Source of the DNA: Bugula neritina
Taxonomy: Eukaryota > Bryozoa > Gymnolaemata > Cheilostomatida > Bugulidae
Length of the DNA stretch: 64,000 nucleotides
NCBI GenBank assembly: GCA_964035545.1
Contig: OZ037767.1
Coordinates: 17,485,781 to 17,549,780 of the forward strand
Direction: 5' to 3'
Positions 47,397-58,700 of the stretch are shown here, one piece after another (the first letter of the stretch is position 1; the number at the start of each line of letters is the position of its first letter). Under the pieces are notes generated by a model. It was not told the origin of the DNA, ran no database searches, and worked only from the letters and a program-made list of their open reading frames with translations. The translations under genes were made by a program, and so were the position numbers.

Positions 47397-48449
47397 ATGT
47401 CTTACTATTCTGGATCGAAGGGTGAGTTAATTATGTTTTTGGTACGATAACTAGACTGCATCAGTCAGCTTAGCTACACTAGCTAGCTGGAGATTCGATA
47501 ATGATAAACAGTGGTGGGAATACACGTCGACTTTGATTTTAAATAATCTGTCATAGCGAGTGTGTTCTCCATCAACTATTCATTAGCCTGAATCTCACGA
47601 GTGTAACTGAACAGAGTACCGGTCAGGCTGTACACGCCGACGGTGCCTCAGTGTATAATCTTTAACACTGCTACTCTTTCAGATCACACTCGAGTGACCA
47701 CCTCCCGGTCACGGGACCAGCCAACCTCTCTGTCTATGGAAGAAGAGCCTGTAATGGAGAATGGCATACCCGTAGTACTCCGCCGACGACACCGTTGGGT
47801 GTCACCCACGACAGAGAGGAGAATTGAAGAAGCCTGGGGACCCAGTGGACCACACCGAACCTGCCAGGTCTGCTTTGAGGAGTGCCCATCACACCGCTCC
47901 CTGCGTTTACATGTAGACGCCCATTTCCTACTCCACTTCTGTCCCTGCGGGTTCCACGACGTCTACCCGTATCCCGTGACAGTACATAAGCTAAGCTGCT
48001 TCGCCGGAGAGAACCACACTGTTGATGAAGACAGTTTCCCCCTATACCTGGATGCCATCAAGCCAGTCATCAGGAAGGCTATCACCCTGGCCGCACTAAC
48101 GTCAGGGTTTCACGTACTGCTACTATCCGCCCGCCATAAGTCCCCTATGGTTCAGGGCCCACCTCCTACCCCCGTCAACCCTAGCAACACCCCAGAAGTA
48201 GAAGAAACAACAATATCCCCTCTAACGGAGACCACTACAACCCCACCAAGGCCTAGCCAGCTGGCTAACGTAGAAGAGCGGCTTATAAGACTACAAGCCG
48301 AGTTCACACAACTTGCCCCTGACCTGCTGGATACGACGACAGGTCTATACCAGTTGAAGGACTCAGTGGGACGACTGAAGAGGCGGCTACGGGCCCGACA
48401 GGCTCGACACAGAGCACGGTCGCTACAAGAATCAGAGTCCAACCAATGA
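47397..48449 (+). CDS. Retrotransposon third ORF: C2H2 zinc-finger protein, probably spliced
   Basis: The large frame has its own upstream Met codons but is best started by a mini-exon: ATG at 47397, exon 47397-47421 ending before GTGAGT, intron 47422-47682 ending CTACTCTTTCAG, and exon 47683-48449. The joined frame is 263 aa. Features: basic N-terminus, one perfect C2H2 finger (CQVCFEEC...HVDAH, C-X2-C-X12-H-X3-H), a hydrophobic patch, a Pro/Thr linker, and a C-terminal amphipathic Arg-rich region that could form a coiled coil (LANVEERLIRLQAEF, LKRRLRARQARHRAR). It occupies the env position but has no signal peptide or TM. Function unknown; RNA or DNA binding is a guess. Confidence 0.68.
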
Positions 48450-48742
48450 GAATGCCTGGGGTAGGCACCTTCGTTGAGCGATACTCGTTTGGAATGTGAC
48501 GAGCGCTCCGACATTGGCCCGCGTGCTGGTAAGCACCCTCTCTCTTAATAGCTGACTAGATGTGTGTGATCGATCACCCTGTTGTCTTCTAATGTAAATG
48601 TTGTCGTGTTTAACTATTTCTTTTCTTACTCTTTGTGGGTTTACTTATGTATGTTTTTCTTTTTGGATTATTGTATAGTTTTTCATTATGTGTTTTTTTT
48701 ATTGTGTTATCAGAAAGTAGGGCTTTCTGCTGGGGGGGACGG
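48450..48742 (+). other. Retroelement 3' non-coding region and polypurine tract
   Basis: T-rich non-coding stretch ending in the purine run CTGGGGGGGACGG just before the 3' LTR, the expected plus-strand primer (polypurine tract, about 48730-48742). Confidence 0.7.
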
Positions 48743-49095
48743 TGTAGTGAGTAGTGCAAAGTACAAACACGGGAATCGCCCTCTCCCTACTCTTGGAATA
48801 CTTAGACTCTTATGTAGCAACCAATTAGCAGCTCCGGAAGATATGCTTCCGATTCACGTGACACTTCCCGGGTTATTAACATTATATCACGTTGTTGTAA
48901 GCGGAGGCTTGTAGTAGTAACATGTGTTAGTAGTTGACTCTTGTATAGGATAATTTGATGTGATGTTTGGTTTATGCTTTATTGTGGATAATAAATATAA
49001 TTACTCGACAGCTACCCTAGTAATTGATAACAGAATAACCAGCTAACTATACGCAAGTAAATAACTCACGCTCAGTAATTGCACAAATTACTACA
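48743..49095 (+). repeat. 3' LTR
   Basis: 353 bp, same ends as the 5' LTR, one substitution (G at 48891). Followed by ATAC. Confidence 0.93.
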
Positions 49096-49869
49096 ATACT
49101 TATACTTATAGTTAATGTAAATGTAAATGTAAATGTTAATAGTAAATGTAATACTAATAGTAATACAGATATATTGATGAACAACTAGCAGTAATTCAAA
49201 CTCATTGTAATTTTGATTGTCGCTGACAATCACAATGAATTATAGTCATGGCGAAAAATTGGACAATTGAAATAAGAGTCAGACTCGGAGTGAAATAACA
49301 ATGCTTTAACTTACACTGATAGTTATAGAGTTCAAGTCTATAGATAATAAAGTCCAGGCTATAAATTACTTAAACAATAGACTACTTCAGTTCGAAAAAG
49401 CTAAAAAGCACTGCTGTGCTGTTCAAACTAGTAGCACAAAAAATAATTATGTGAGTAGAGGATCAAGGGTATATCATAGTGATATAACTATAAGTATGTA
49501 CTTTTGCATAATAAATCACTCGGCTTGTACATAAAACGATTTATTTGCGTGGTTATAGTCGTAGCTTATACTCTTACTAAAAGTAATTCGGAGAGTATAT
49601 TGAGTAATATTAAATTTCTTTACAACTGTAATCTTAGTTCTAATTATTAAAACTAGGTCAAGGACGAGTGTGCAAAACAAAGCTTGAAGGTCTCGCTGTC
49701 GTTAAGACTAAGCGTTCGAATGACAACTGAATGATTATTTTAGCTTTTTCGTTATACTTATGGTTTTGGTCGGACTGTGTTCGTCTTTGAACGCACGGGC
49801 TGGGTTGCTTGAAAAATGGTGACCTTTGGATGGCTGATGGAAAATTCGAAGATAGAGTGATTGTTATCA
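49096..49869. other. 5' flank of VWA8
   Basis: AT-rich. Contains a short perfect inverted repeat, GATTGTC-GCT-GACAATC, at about 49217-49233 and a GTAAATGTAAATGTAAAT simple run at 49117-49135. No gene seen. The VWA8 promoter presumably lies in the right part. Confidence 0.45.
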
Positions 49870-52800
49870 ATGAAGTCTGCAATCAGAATAATTATGGCTG
49901 ATAGGCGTGCAGCACACAGGCTCAAAATTCTTAGTCGCCAAGCCAATTTCTGTGGAAGTAGTGGCACTATAATCCATCGATGCAAGAGTAAGTTATCTAA
50001 TGTCAATGTATTCAGTAATGTCTAAGTCACAGTAACTGTAAGTGCAAGTAACTAAGTCGTCTACAACAACTTCAAGACAATTCTCTATAACCATATGACT
50101 ATGAGTATATTCATATTGATATTCTCATTCTGATTCTCTTTCTGATTTTGTAATCAGTAATGTAACTACAAAACAATTATATTGCTATTAGTATTACCTT
50201 TACTCTTTAGGCTTTACTATAGGCTATAGTATATTCAATATTCTGTAATACAAGGCAATTCTATGTTCTGTAATGCAAGAGAATAGTATTAGTATAATTA
50301 TTTAAATAGTTATATAAACTTAAAGTTTAGCATGAATTTCAATCATCATGACCATGATCTGTGAGTGTGATTATCATAATCATGATCACCATGGATTGAA
50401 ATTATATCATTATCATGATGATGATGAGAATCAATCATTATCATGTCCAAGTTCATGTTGAGTTCCCAATAACTATTATACTTAGCTTCATTTTGTAGTT
50501 CAAGTTGTATCATTGGCATTACATTTACTGATTACTGAATTGTTAGTGTTGTTACTGTAATTTAGTAAATAATTATAATAATTATGCAACTACAATAATG
50601 GTATAGTTATTATTATTATTGGTAATAATATATACTTATACTTATAGTCATACATACTCATACTGATATGACACTCATATAGTTGTATTTCTAATTTTTT
50701 ACTATTTAGGTAATGACAGTGTTACTATAGGCGATGTCTCTGTTCCAATCAAAAGTGCTAAACATGTTCACAAAGTTCCAAAGACTTACTGTAAGTAGCT
50801 CACGGTGATTTTATTGAAATGTGTGTTCAGATTATATAAATTGAATTTTGGTAAAATTATAGCAGTTTTTGTTGGCTACAGTTTTGTTGTTATAGCTTTT
50901 GCAAACATGTCTATCAGATTATTGTCATGAATTTTTGAAAACTAGGAAAGTGTTAACTCTGACTCAAAATAAAACATTCAGTGAATCATAATAACCGTGT
51001 TTGAAAATCTATTCCCCCCACATTGCTGACTTTAACTAAACACATACTTGAGAGATTCAGATTATTTTTGTATTTTCTACTCGACTTAAACCTTTAACTT
51101 CGTGAATCACTTGTTTCTAGTTAACTGAATGATAAATCTCTTCACTGTATTGTTTAGCCATGTTTCTGCTCTGTTGACTAGTACCAGGGGACGTCTCACA
51201 CTCCATCCTCACTCACCTCAAGTGGATGATGCAGAAGGACCTGCTGGGTCAAGACATCTTTCTGATTGGCTGTCCTGGACCAATGAGAAGAAGGCTGGCA
51301 CTCATGTATTTGGTGGGAATATTCTTCTCCTATCAACTCGCACTTCAGCTCAAAGACTATTAGCTGATACAAACAGGCTGTGGCTTTTCCGGAAGTGTGG
51401 AACTTATCGTGTTGATTTTAATAGAAATCAAAGATATTTTCATCAAAATTATAATGGGCTTTGAGTATATATGTATCTTATATCTGTGCGTTTTACCCAA
51501 ATATAATCACATGTCTAAATATTTTACAGGAAATGACTAATCGAGAGCACGAGTACATAGCGTTGTCTCGGGACACGACTGAAGCTGATTTGAAACAGAG
51601 ACGCGAAATAAAAGATGGCACCGCCTTCTATGTTGATCAGGTATAGTATATCCCTACTAGTTGTTAGTATGTACTGTATTCTATGTTGATCAGGTATATC
51701 CCTACTAGTTGTTAGTATATACTGTATTCTATGTTGATCAGGTAGAGTATATCCTTACTAGTTGTTAGTATATACTGTATTCTATGTTGATCAGGTAGAG
51801 TATATCCCTACTAGTTGTTAGTATGTACTGTATTCTATGTTGATCAGGTAGAGTATATCCCTACTAGTTGTTAGTATATACTGTATTCTATGTTGATCAG
51901 GTAGAGTATATCCTTACTAGTTGTTAGTATATACTGTATTCTATGTTGATCAGGTATATCCCTACTAGTTGTTAGTATATACTGTATTCTATGTTGATCA
52001 GGTAGAGTATATCCCTACTAGTTGTTAGTATATACTGTATTCTATGTTGATCAGGTATATCCTACTAGTTGTTAGTATATACTGTATTCTATGTTGATCA
52101 GGTATATCCCTACTAGTTGTTAGTATATACTGTATTCTATGTTGATCAGGTATATCCTTACTAGTTGTTAGTATATACTGTATTCTATGTTGATCAGGTA
52201 GAGTATATCCCTACTAGTTGTTAGTATATACTGTATTCTATGTTGATCAGGTATATCCTTACTAGTTGTTAGTATATACTGTATTCTATGTTGATCAGGT
52301 AGAGTATATCCCTACTAGTTGTTAGTATATACTGTATTCTATGTTGATCAGGTAGAGTATATCCCTACTAGTTGTTAGTATATACTTGTTGATGTTTGTA
52401 GGTTTAGCCATAGTTCTATACTCTCTTTTAGTGTGCAGTAAGGGCGGCCACTCAGGGCAGAGTCTTAGTTCTGGAAGGAATTGAGAAAGCAGAGAGAAAT
52501 GTACTTCCTGTTTTGAACAATCTTCTTGAGAATCGGGAGATGCAACTGGAAGACGGCAGGTTTCTGATGAAAGCCAGCACCTATGATAAACTCTTAGCAG
52601 TTAGTATAATACACAGTAGTATACAGTATAATACACAGTAGTATACAGTATAATACACAGTAGTATGTAGTATAATACACAGTAGTATACAGTATAATAC
52701 ACAGTAGTATACTGTATAATACACAGTAGTATACTGTATAATACACAGTAGTATACAGTATAATACACAGTAGTATACTGTATAATACACAGTAGTATAC

Positions 52801-55750
52801 AGTATAATACACAGTAGTATACAGTATAATACACAGTAGTATACAGTATAATACACAGTAGTATACAGTATAATACACAGTAGTATACAGTATAATACAC
52901 AGTAGTATACAGTATAATACACAGTAGTATACTGTATAATACACAGTAGTATACAGTATAATACACAGTAGTATACTGTATAATACACAGTAGTATACAG
53001 TATAATACACAGCAGTATACAGTATAATACACAGTAGTATACAGTATAATACACAGTAGTATACAGTATAATACACAGTAGTATATAGTATAATACACAG
53101 TAGTATGTAGTATAATACACAGTAGTATACAGTATAATACACAGTAGTATACAGTATAATACACAGTAGTATACAGTATAATACACAGTAGTATACAGTA
53201 TAATACACAGTAGTATACAGTATAATACACAGTAGTATACAGTATAATACACAGTAGTATACAGTATAATACACAGTAGTATACTGTATAATACACAGTA
53301 GTATACAGTATAATACACAGTAGTATACTGTATAATACACAGTAGTATACAGTATAATACACAGCAGTATACAGTATAATACACAGTAGTATACAGTATA
53401 ATACACAGTAGTATATAGTATAATACACAGTAGTATATAGTATAATACACAGTAGTATGTAGTATAATACACAGTAGTATACAGTATAATACACAGTAGT
53501 ATATAGTATAATACACAGTATTATACAGTATAATACACAGTAGTATACAGTATAATACACAGTAGTGTACAGTATAATACACAGTAGTGTATAGTATAAT
53601 ACACAGTAGTATACAGTATAATACACAGTAGTATATAGTATAATACACAGTAGTATACAGTATAATACACAGTAGTATATAGTATAATACACAGTAGTAT
53701 ATAGTACAATACACAGTAGTATCTGGCATAATACGGATTGTTTAGACTCACTCAGCTGAAGAGCTCCAAAAGTGGAAGATAGTCCGAGTGAGTGAAGACT
53801 TCAGAGTCATAGCCCTAGGTCTTCCAATACCCCGATACACTGGTAACCCTCTGGATCCACCCCTCCGCTCGAGATTTCAGGCTAGAGATATTGGCAATAC
53901 TCCTTTTAAGGTAATTCTCGTTCTATCTAATAGCATATCTCTACACCCACATCTGTATAATATGTGCTACAGAAAGATGATAACTCCACTAAATAATCCC
54001 CTCTCAGTATCTGTCTCTGTATAGCCTGGTTTCTCTGCTCCTTGTAGGAGCAGTTTGAGGTGCTGCGCGGCACCCACCCGTCTTTAGACTCAGCCCTGGT
54101 GTCCGAGCTTCTTTCCTTTGCTCATACAATCACACAGGAAGAAGCTAAAACTCTCGGCATCGCTGACTTTCCCCTCTCCAACATGTCACTGCTCGCTGCC
54201 CTCATGGTAAGCTGCCTCTACCAGCTAAGCTGTCTCTACTAGCTAAGCTGTCTGTGATGGTTATAGGATGTAACCAGGTCTCTATCTGCTCTATTCTCTT
54301 GTAGGCTGAGGTCCCAACAGTGCGAGGAGAAAGTGCAGTAGGGAGGCTCTACCCGTACAACCTCTTTCTCAGTGATGAAGGGAAGAAATCGCTAACATCC
54401 ACTCTAGAAGTTAGAGTTATTCTTGTTACAATAGTTTATAGTCTAATTTCACTGAAGAGTTGCTGAGTTTGTCTGGAAGTCAACAAACTTTGTATGCTCG
54501 CTTGTAGAAGTTTGACCTGGGTAAGGCTGCCCTGTCCGACGCCCCACTATTACAGTCAGTAAAGGAGTCAGCTAAGAGCAGCTCTGAGGCTATTGTGACC
54601 TTCACAGACGGGCAGACGATGACTGTTAGCAGAGGAAGTAAGGAGCTGCAGTCACATGACCCGCATTACATTCCGACCAATCACGATGAGCGTCTCTTAG
54701 CTGATATGATTACATCTCACAAGTTTCATGACATGTGCATTGTGGGTCCGAGGGTAAGTGTTGCATTGTGGGTCCGAGGGTAAGTGTTGCATTGTGGGTC
54801 CGAGGGTAAGTGTTGCATTGTGGGTCCGAGGGTAAGTGTTGCATTGTGGGTCCGAGGGTAAGTGTTGCATTGTGGGTCCGAGGGTAAGTGTTGCATTGTG
54901 GGTCCGAGGGTAAGTGTTGCATTGTGGGACTGAGTGTTGCATTGTGGGACTGAGAGTGTTGCATTGTATTTTAAGCTGCTTGTCTGCACCTCTCAATCTT
55001 TGCTTCCATTTAGCGAATGAAGATTCTGAAGATGGCTGTTGACACTTTTAACTGTTTTTCATTTTTACTGCCAGTGACGGTGTTATAACAGCAAAATATT
55101 TGTATGTTTAACTCTCATCTATATGCCTTCTGAGAGAATTTATCATTATAGCTCCGCAGTAAATATAATATATGCAGCGTATTTTGTGTATCACAGGGCT
55201 GTGGGAAGAGTACAGTGGTGAGAAAGTTATCTTCCCTTCTCGGCTACCATGTCGAACCAATTCTACTCTATCAGGATATGACATCACGTGACCTACTTCA
55301 GCAGCGGACAACTCTAGAGAATGGCGATACAGCCTGGCGACCTTCACCCCTCATAGAGGCCATGGAAGGAGGTCATATTGCCGTGCTGGACGGTCTTCAT
55401 AGAATTAATGGAGGGACTTTCAGCGTGTTGGCAAGGTGTGGCTTGTAATAAGTGCTGTGTGAGTACTGTAGTGTGACTCACAGTGAGTACTATAGTGTGT
55501 AGGTGATAAACTGAAGCTAGCAGACGTGTGGATTAAGCCTCATGTTTATCTGCTGTAGTTTGATACAAGACCGTGAGCTAAACACAGCAGACGGCAGTCG
55601 CTATCTCCGCCATGACAGATTTGATGATCTTGCTGCGACGATGAACAAAACGACAGATGAGATGAATGAAATGTGAGATCTTATTGGATAATGTGACTCT
55701 TTGTATTTGATGCTTACAGTTTCATAGCATGATATAGGTAGCATATAAAC

Positions 55751-55785
<35 letters not shown>

Positions 55786-58700
55786 ATATATATGTATAAG
55801 TATATATATATACATATGTATAAGTATATGTAGATATGGTACTTTGCAGAAGAAGTTTTAGAAAATTCTCCAATAATTTGTTTTTATTTTCATTGTACAT
55901 TACAATATTTATTCTGGACTCTAACAATAAAAACACAAATTCATTATTCAATATTAATTAAATATTACCGCAACGTGATAACTTTCCATCCCACCGCGTG
56001 GTGTATCTCATCATATCGAGTTTTATCTGTAGTGGAGTTCGCCGTATCCACCCAGCCTTCAGGATTGTGGGGTTAGCTGAACCCCCCGACCTCAACTCTA
56101 CTACTGGTCAGTGGCTCAACGCAGAGATGCTGTCTATGTTCCTATTCCACCACATGACGGCTCTGCCAATCAAAGACGAGGTGAAGGTCATTGACTCGTT
56201 GACCGACCACCATGTGGACGACAAACTGTTCCAGCTGTCGGAGACCTTGAGAAGAAACAAAGATCCAACTGTGAGTGAGACTCGGTATAGTATATAGTAT
56301 AACCCATTATAGTATAACTCAGTACAGTATAACTCAGTACAGTATAACTCAGTACAGTATAACTCAGTACAGTATAACTCAGTACAGTATAACTCAGTAT
56401 AGTATAACTCAGTACAGTATAACTCAGTACAGTATAACTCAGTACAGTATAACTCAGTACAGTATAACTCAGTACAGTATAACTCAGTATAGTATAACTC
56501 AGTACAGTATAACTCAGTACAGTATAACTCAGTACAGTATAACTCAGTACAGTATAACTCAGTACAGTATAACTCAGTACAGTATAACTCAGTATAGTAT
56601 AACTCAGTATAGTATAACTCAGTACAGTATAACTCAGTATAGTATAACTCAGTACAGTATAACTCAGTACAGTATAACTCAGTACAGTATAACTGAGTAT
56701 AACTCATAACTTGTAGTGTCAAGCACTGGCCAACACTCTTTCCACCAGAAATCTTCTACGGATTGCGAAGAGACTTTCTCAATATCCTAATGAGTCGCTC
56801 TACACAGCCGTTCACAATGCCTGCATGTCTAGGTATGTTACTGTAGCTGTACACAATGCCTGCATGTCTAGGTATGTTACTGTAGCTGTACACAATGCCT
56901 GCATGTCTAGGTATGTTACTGTAGCTGTACACAATGCCTGCATGTCTAGGTATGTTACTGTAGCTGTACACAATGCCTGCATGTCTAGGTACGTTACTGT
57001 AGCTGTACACAATGCCTGCATGTCTAGGTATGTTACTGTAGCTGTACACAATGCCTGCATGTCTAGGTACGTTACTGTAGCTGTACACAATGCCTGCATG
57101 TCTAGGTATGTTACTGTAGCTGTTCACAATGCCTGCATGTCTAGGTATGTTACTGTAGCTGTACACAACGCCTGTATCTCTGGTTTGTAGATTTCTCCCA
57201 GTCCTTGCCAAGCGCACTTTAGAGCAAACCCTGGAGGAGCTAGAGATAGTCCCCACCTCCGTGACTTCTGAGTTAGAAACTTCGACTAGCTGCAGTGTCA
57301 CAGGAAGCAGACTGAGAATAGGAAACACCGAGTGTGAAATCCAGCAGACGGATAACTTGATGAAAGTTCCTGACACTCTGTTCTATGACAACGCTATGGT
57401 ATGGTATTATATCCCCATATGATATGTTATAAACTATGGTATATATGTGAAATAAATGTACGTCACAATAACAACGTTGTTTAGTATTGTGTCATATATT
57501 GTTGGTATATTGTGGAAGTACACGTGCTCACTGTTGTTGTTTCTTTAGCACATCTCTGTAATGGAGTCCATGTTGAAGGACTACCTGTCAGGAGAGCACC
57601 TGCTACTAGTAGGCAACCAGGGTGTCGGCAAGAACAAGGTGGTTGACAGGTTCTTGCAGCTACTTGGCAGGCCCAGGGAGTACATACAGCTTCACAGAGA
57701 TACTACAGTACAGACTCTCACTCTGCAGCCCACTGTTAGGGATGGAAGAATTGTTTATGATGACTCCCCTCTGGTAAGTATTGTGTAGGGATGGAAGAAT
57801 TGTATACGGTGACTCCCCTCTGGTGAGTATTGTGTTTATATAAATAGCTTCTCATAGTGAACTCTTTCCGTGTTTCACCAGGTCAAGGCCGTTAGAGAAG
57901 GTTTGGTGTTGGTTATTGACGAAGCGGACAAGGCACCTACAAACGTAACCTGTGTTCTCAAAACTCTGGTGGAGAGCGGGCAAATGCACCTCTCCGATGG
58001 CAGAAAAATTGTCAGTGGTGAGTCTACATCGGCTATGTCAAGGTCACTTTATCACGTGTGTCTAGTCTTGCTGCTGAGTCTATCTGAATGATATTGTCTG
58101 TAGGAGAAGATGGTGGCAGTCACTCTACTCAGTCTATCAAAATGCACCCAGACTTCAGGATGATAGTACTAGCTAATAGGCCGGGATTTCCTTTCCTTGG
58201 CAATGATTTCTTCCAAGCTGTTGGTAAGTATAACTCTTCTTACTTACCCTCTGCATGCTGATACTTACACTGTGCGTGTTGATATTTACTCTGTGCATGC
58301 TGTCACTTACTCTGTGCATGCTGATACTTACTCTCTGGACTATTCTGCCTGCAGGGGACATCTACAGCTGTCTAGCCCTGGATAACCCTGACATTGAGAG
58401 TGAGGTCTCCATGCTCAGGCAGTATGGACGGGGCGTCCCCGAAGCCACCCTCCGTAAGTTAGTCTTAGCCTTTGGAGAGCTGAGAAGTCTGGCTGACCAG
58501 GGCATCATCGCCTACCCCTACTCTACCAGGGAGGTCGTCAGCGTGGTCAAACACCTTCAGGTTAGCGCGTGACCTTCTTTTGACCTTCTGCTTAAACTAC
58601 TTAGATAGGAGATTATTATTAACTTCTAAAGTAAAGAGCAGGAAGCTAGGATTGACAAGCGATTTAATAATGCCTTTCAGTTGTCTCCATTTGTGTCGTT

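Larger units (their letters stand above)
43828..49095 (+). mobile_element. Ty3/gypsy-like LTR retrotransposon, internally deleted, recent insertion
   Basis: Full-length 5.27-kb element: 353-bp LTRs at 43828-44180 and 48743-49095, differing at one aligned base (A at 43976, G at 48891). Ends are TGTAG...CTACA. ATAC flanks both sides (43824-43827 and 49096-49099), a 4-bp candidate target duplication. Internal order: primer-binding site, gag, protease, integrase zinc-binding remnant, third ORF, polypurine tract. I see no reverse transcriptase/RNase H (no YxDD region) and no integrase DDE core, although gag and pol frames are otherwise open. It therefore looks non-autonomous but recently mobilised in trans by a relative. 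Confidence 0.9.

Noticed and set aside
43828-49095. Endogenous retrovirus with env
   Set aside because: The third ORF lacks a signal peptide, transmembrane segment or envelope motifs, and Gag resembles Ty3/gypsy retrotransposons; it is treated as a retrotransposon.
52581-53729. Minus-strand frames up to 382 codons rich in Tyr, Cys, Leu
   Set aside because: They are translations of the 22-bp minisatellite between two VWA8 exons; there is no domain or independent splice or start context.
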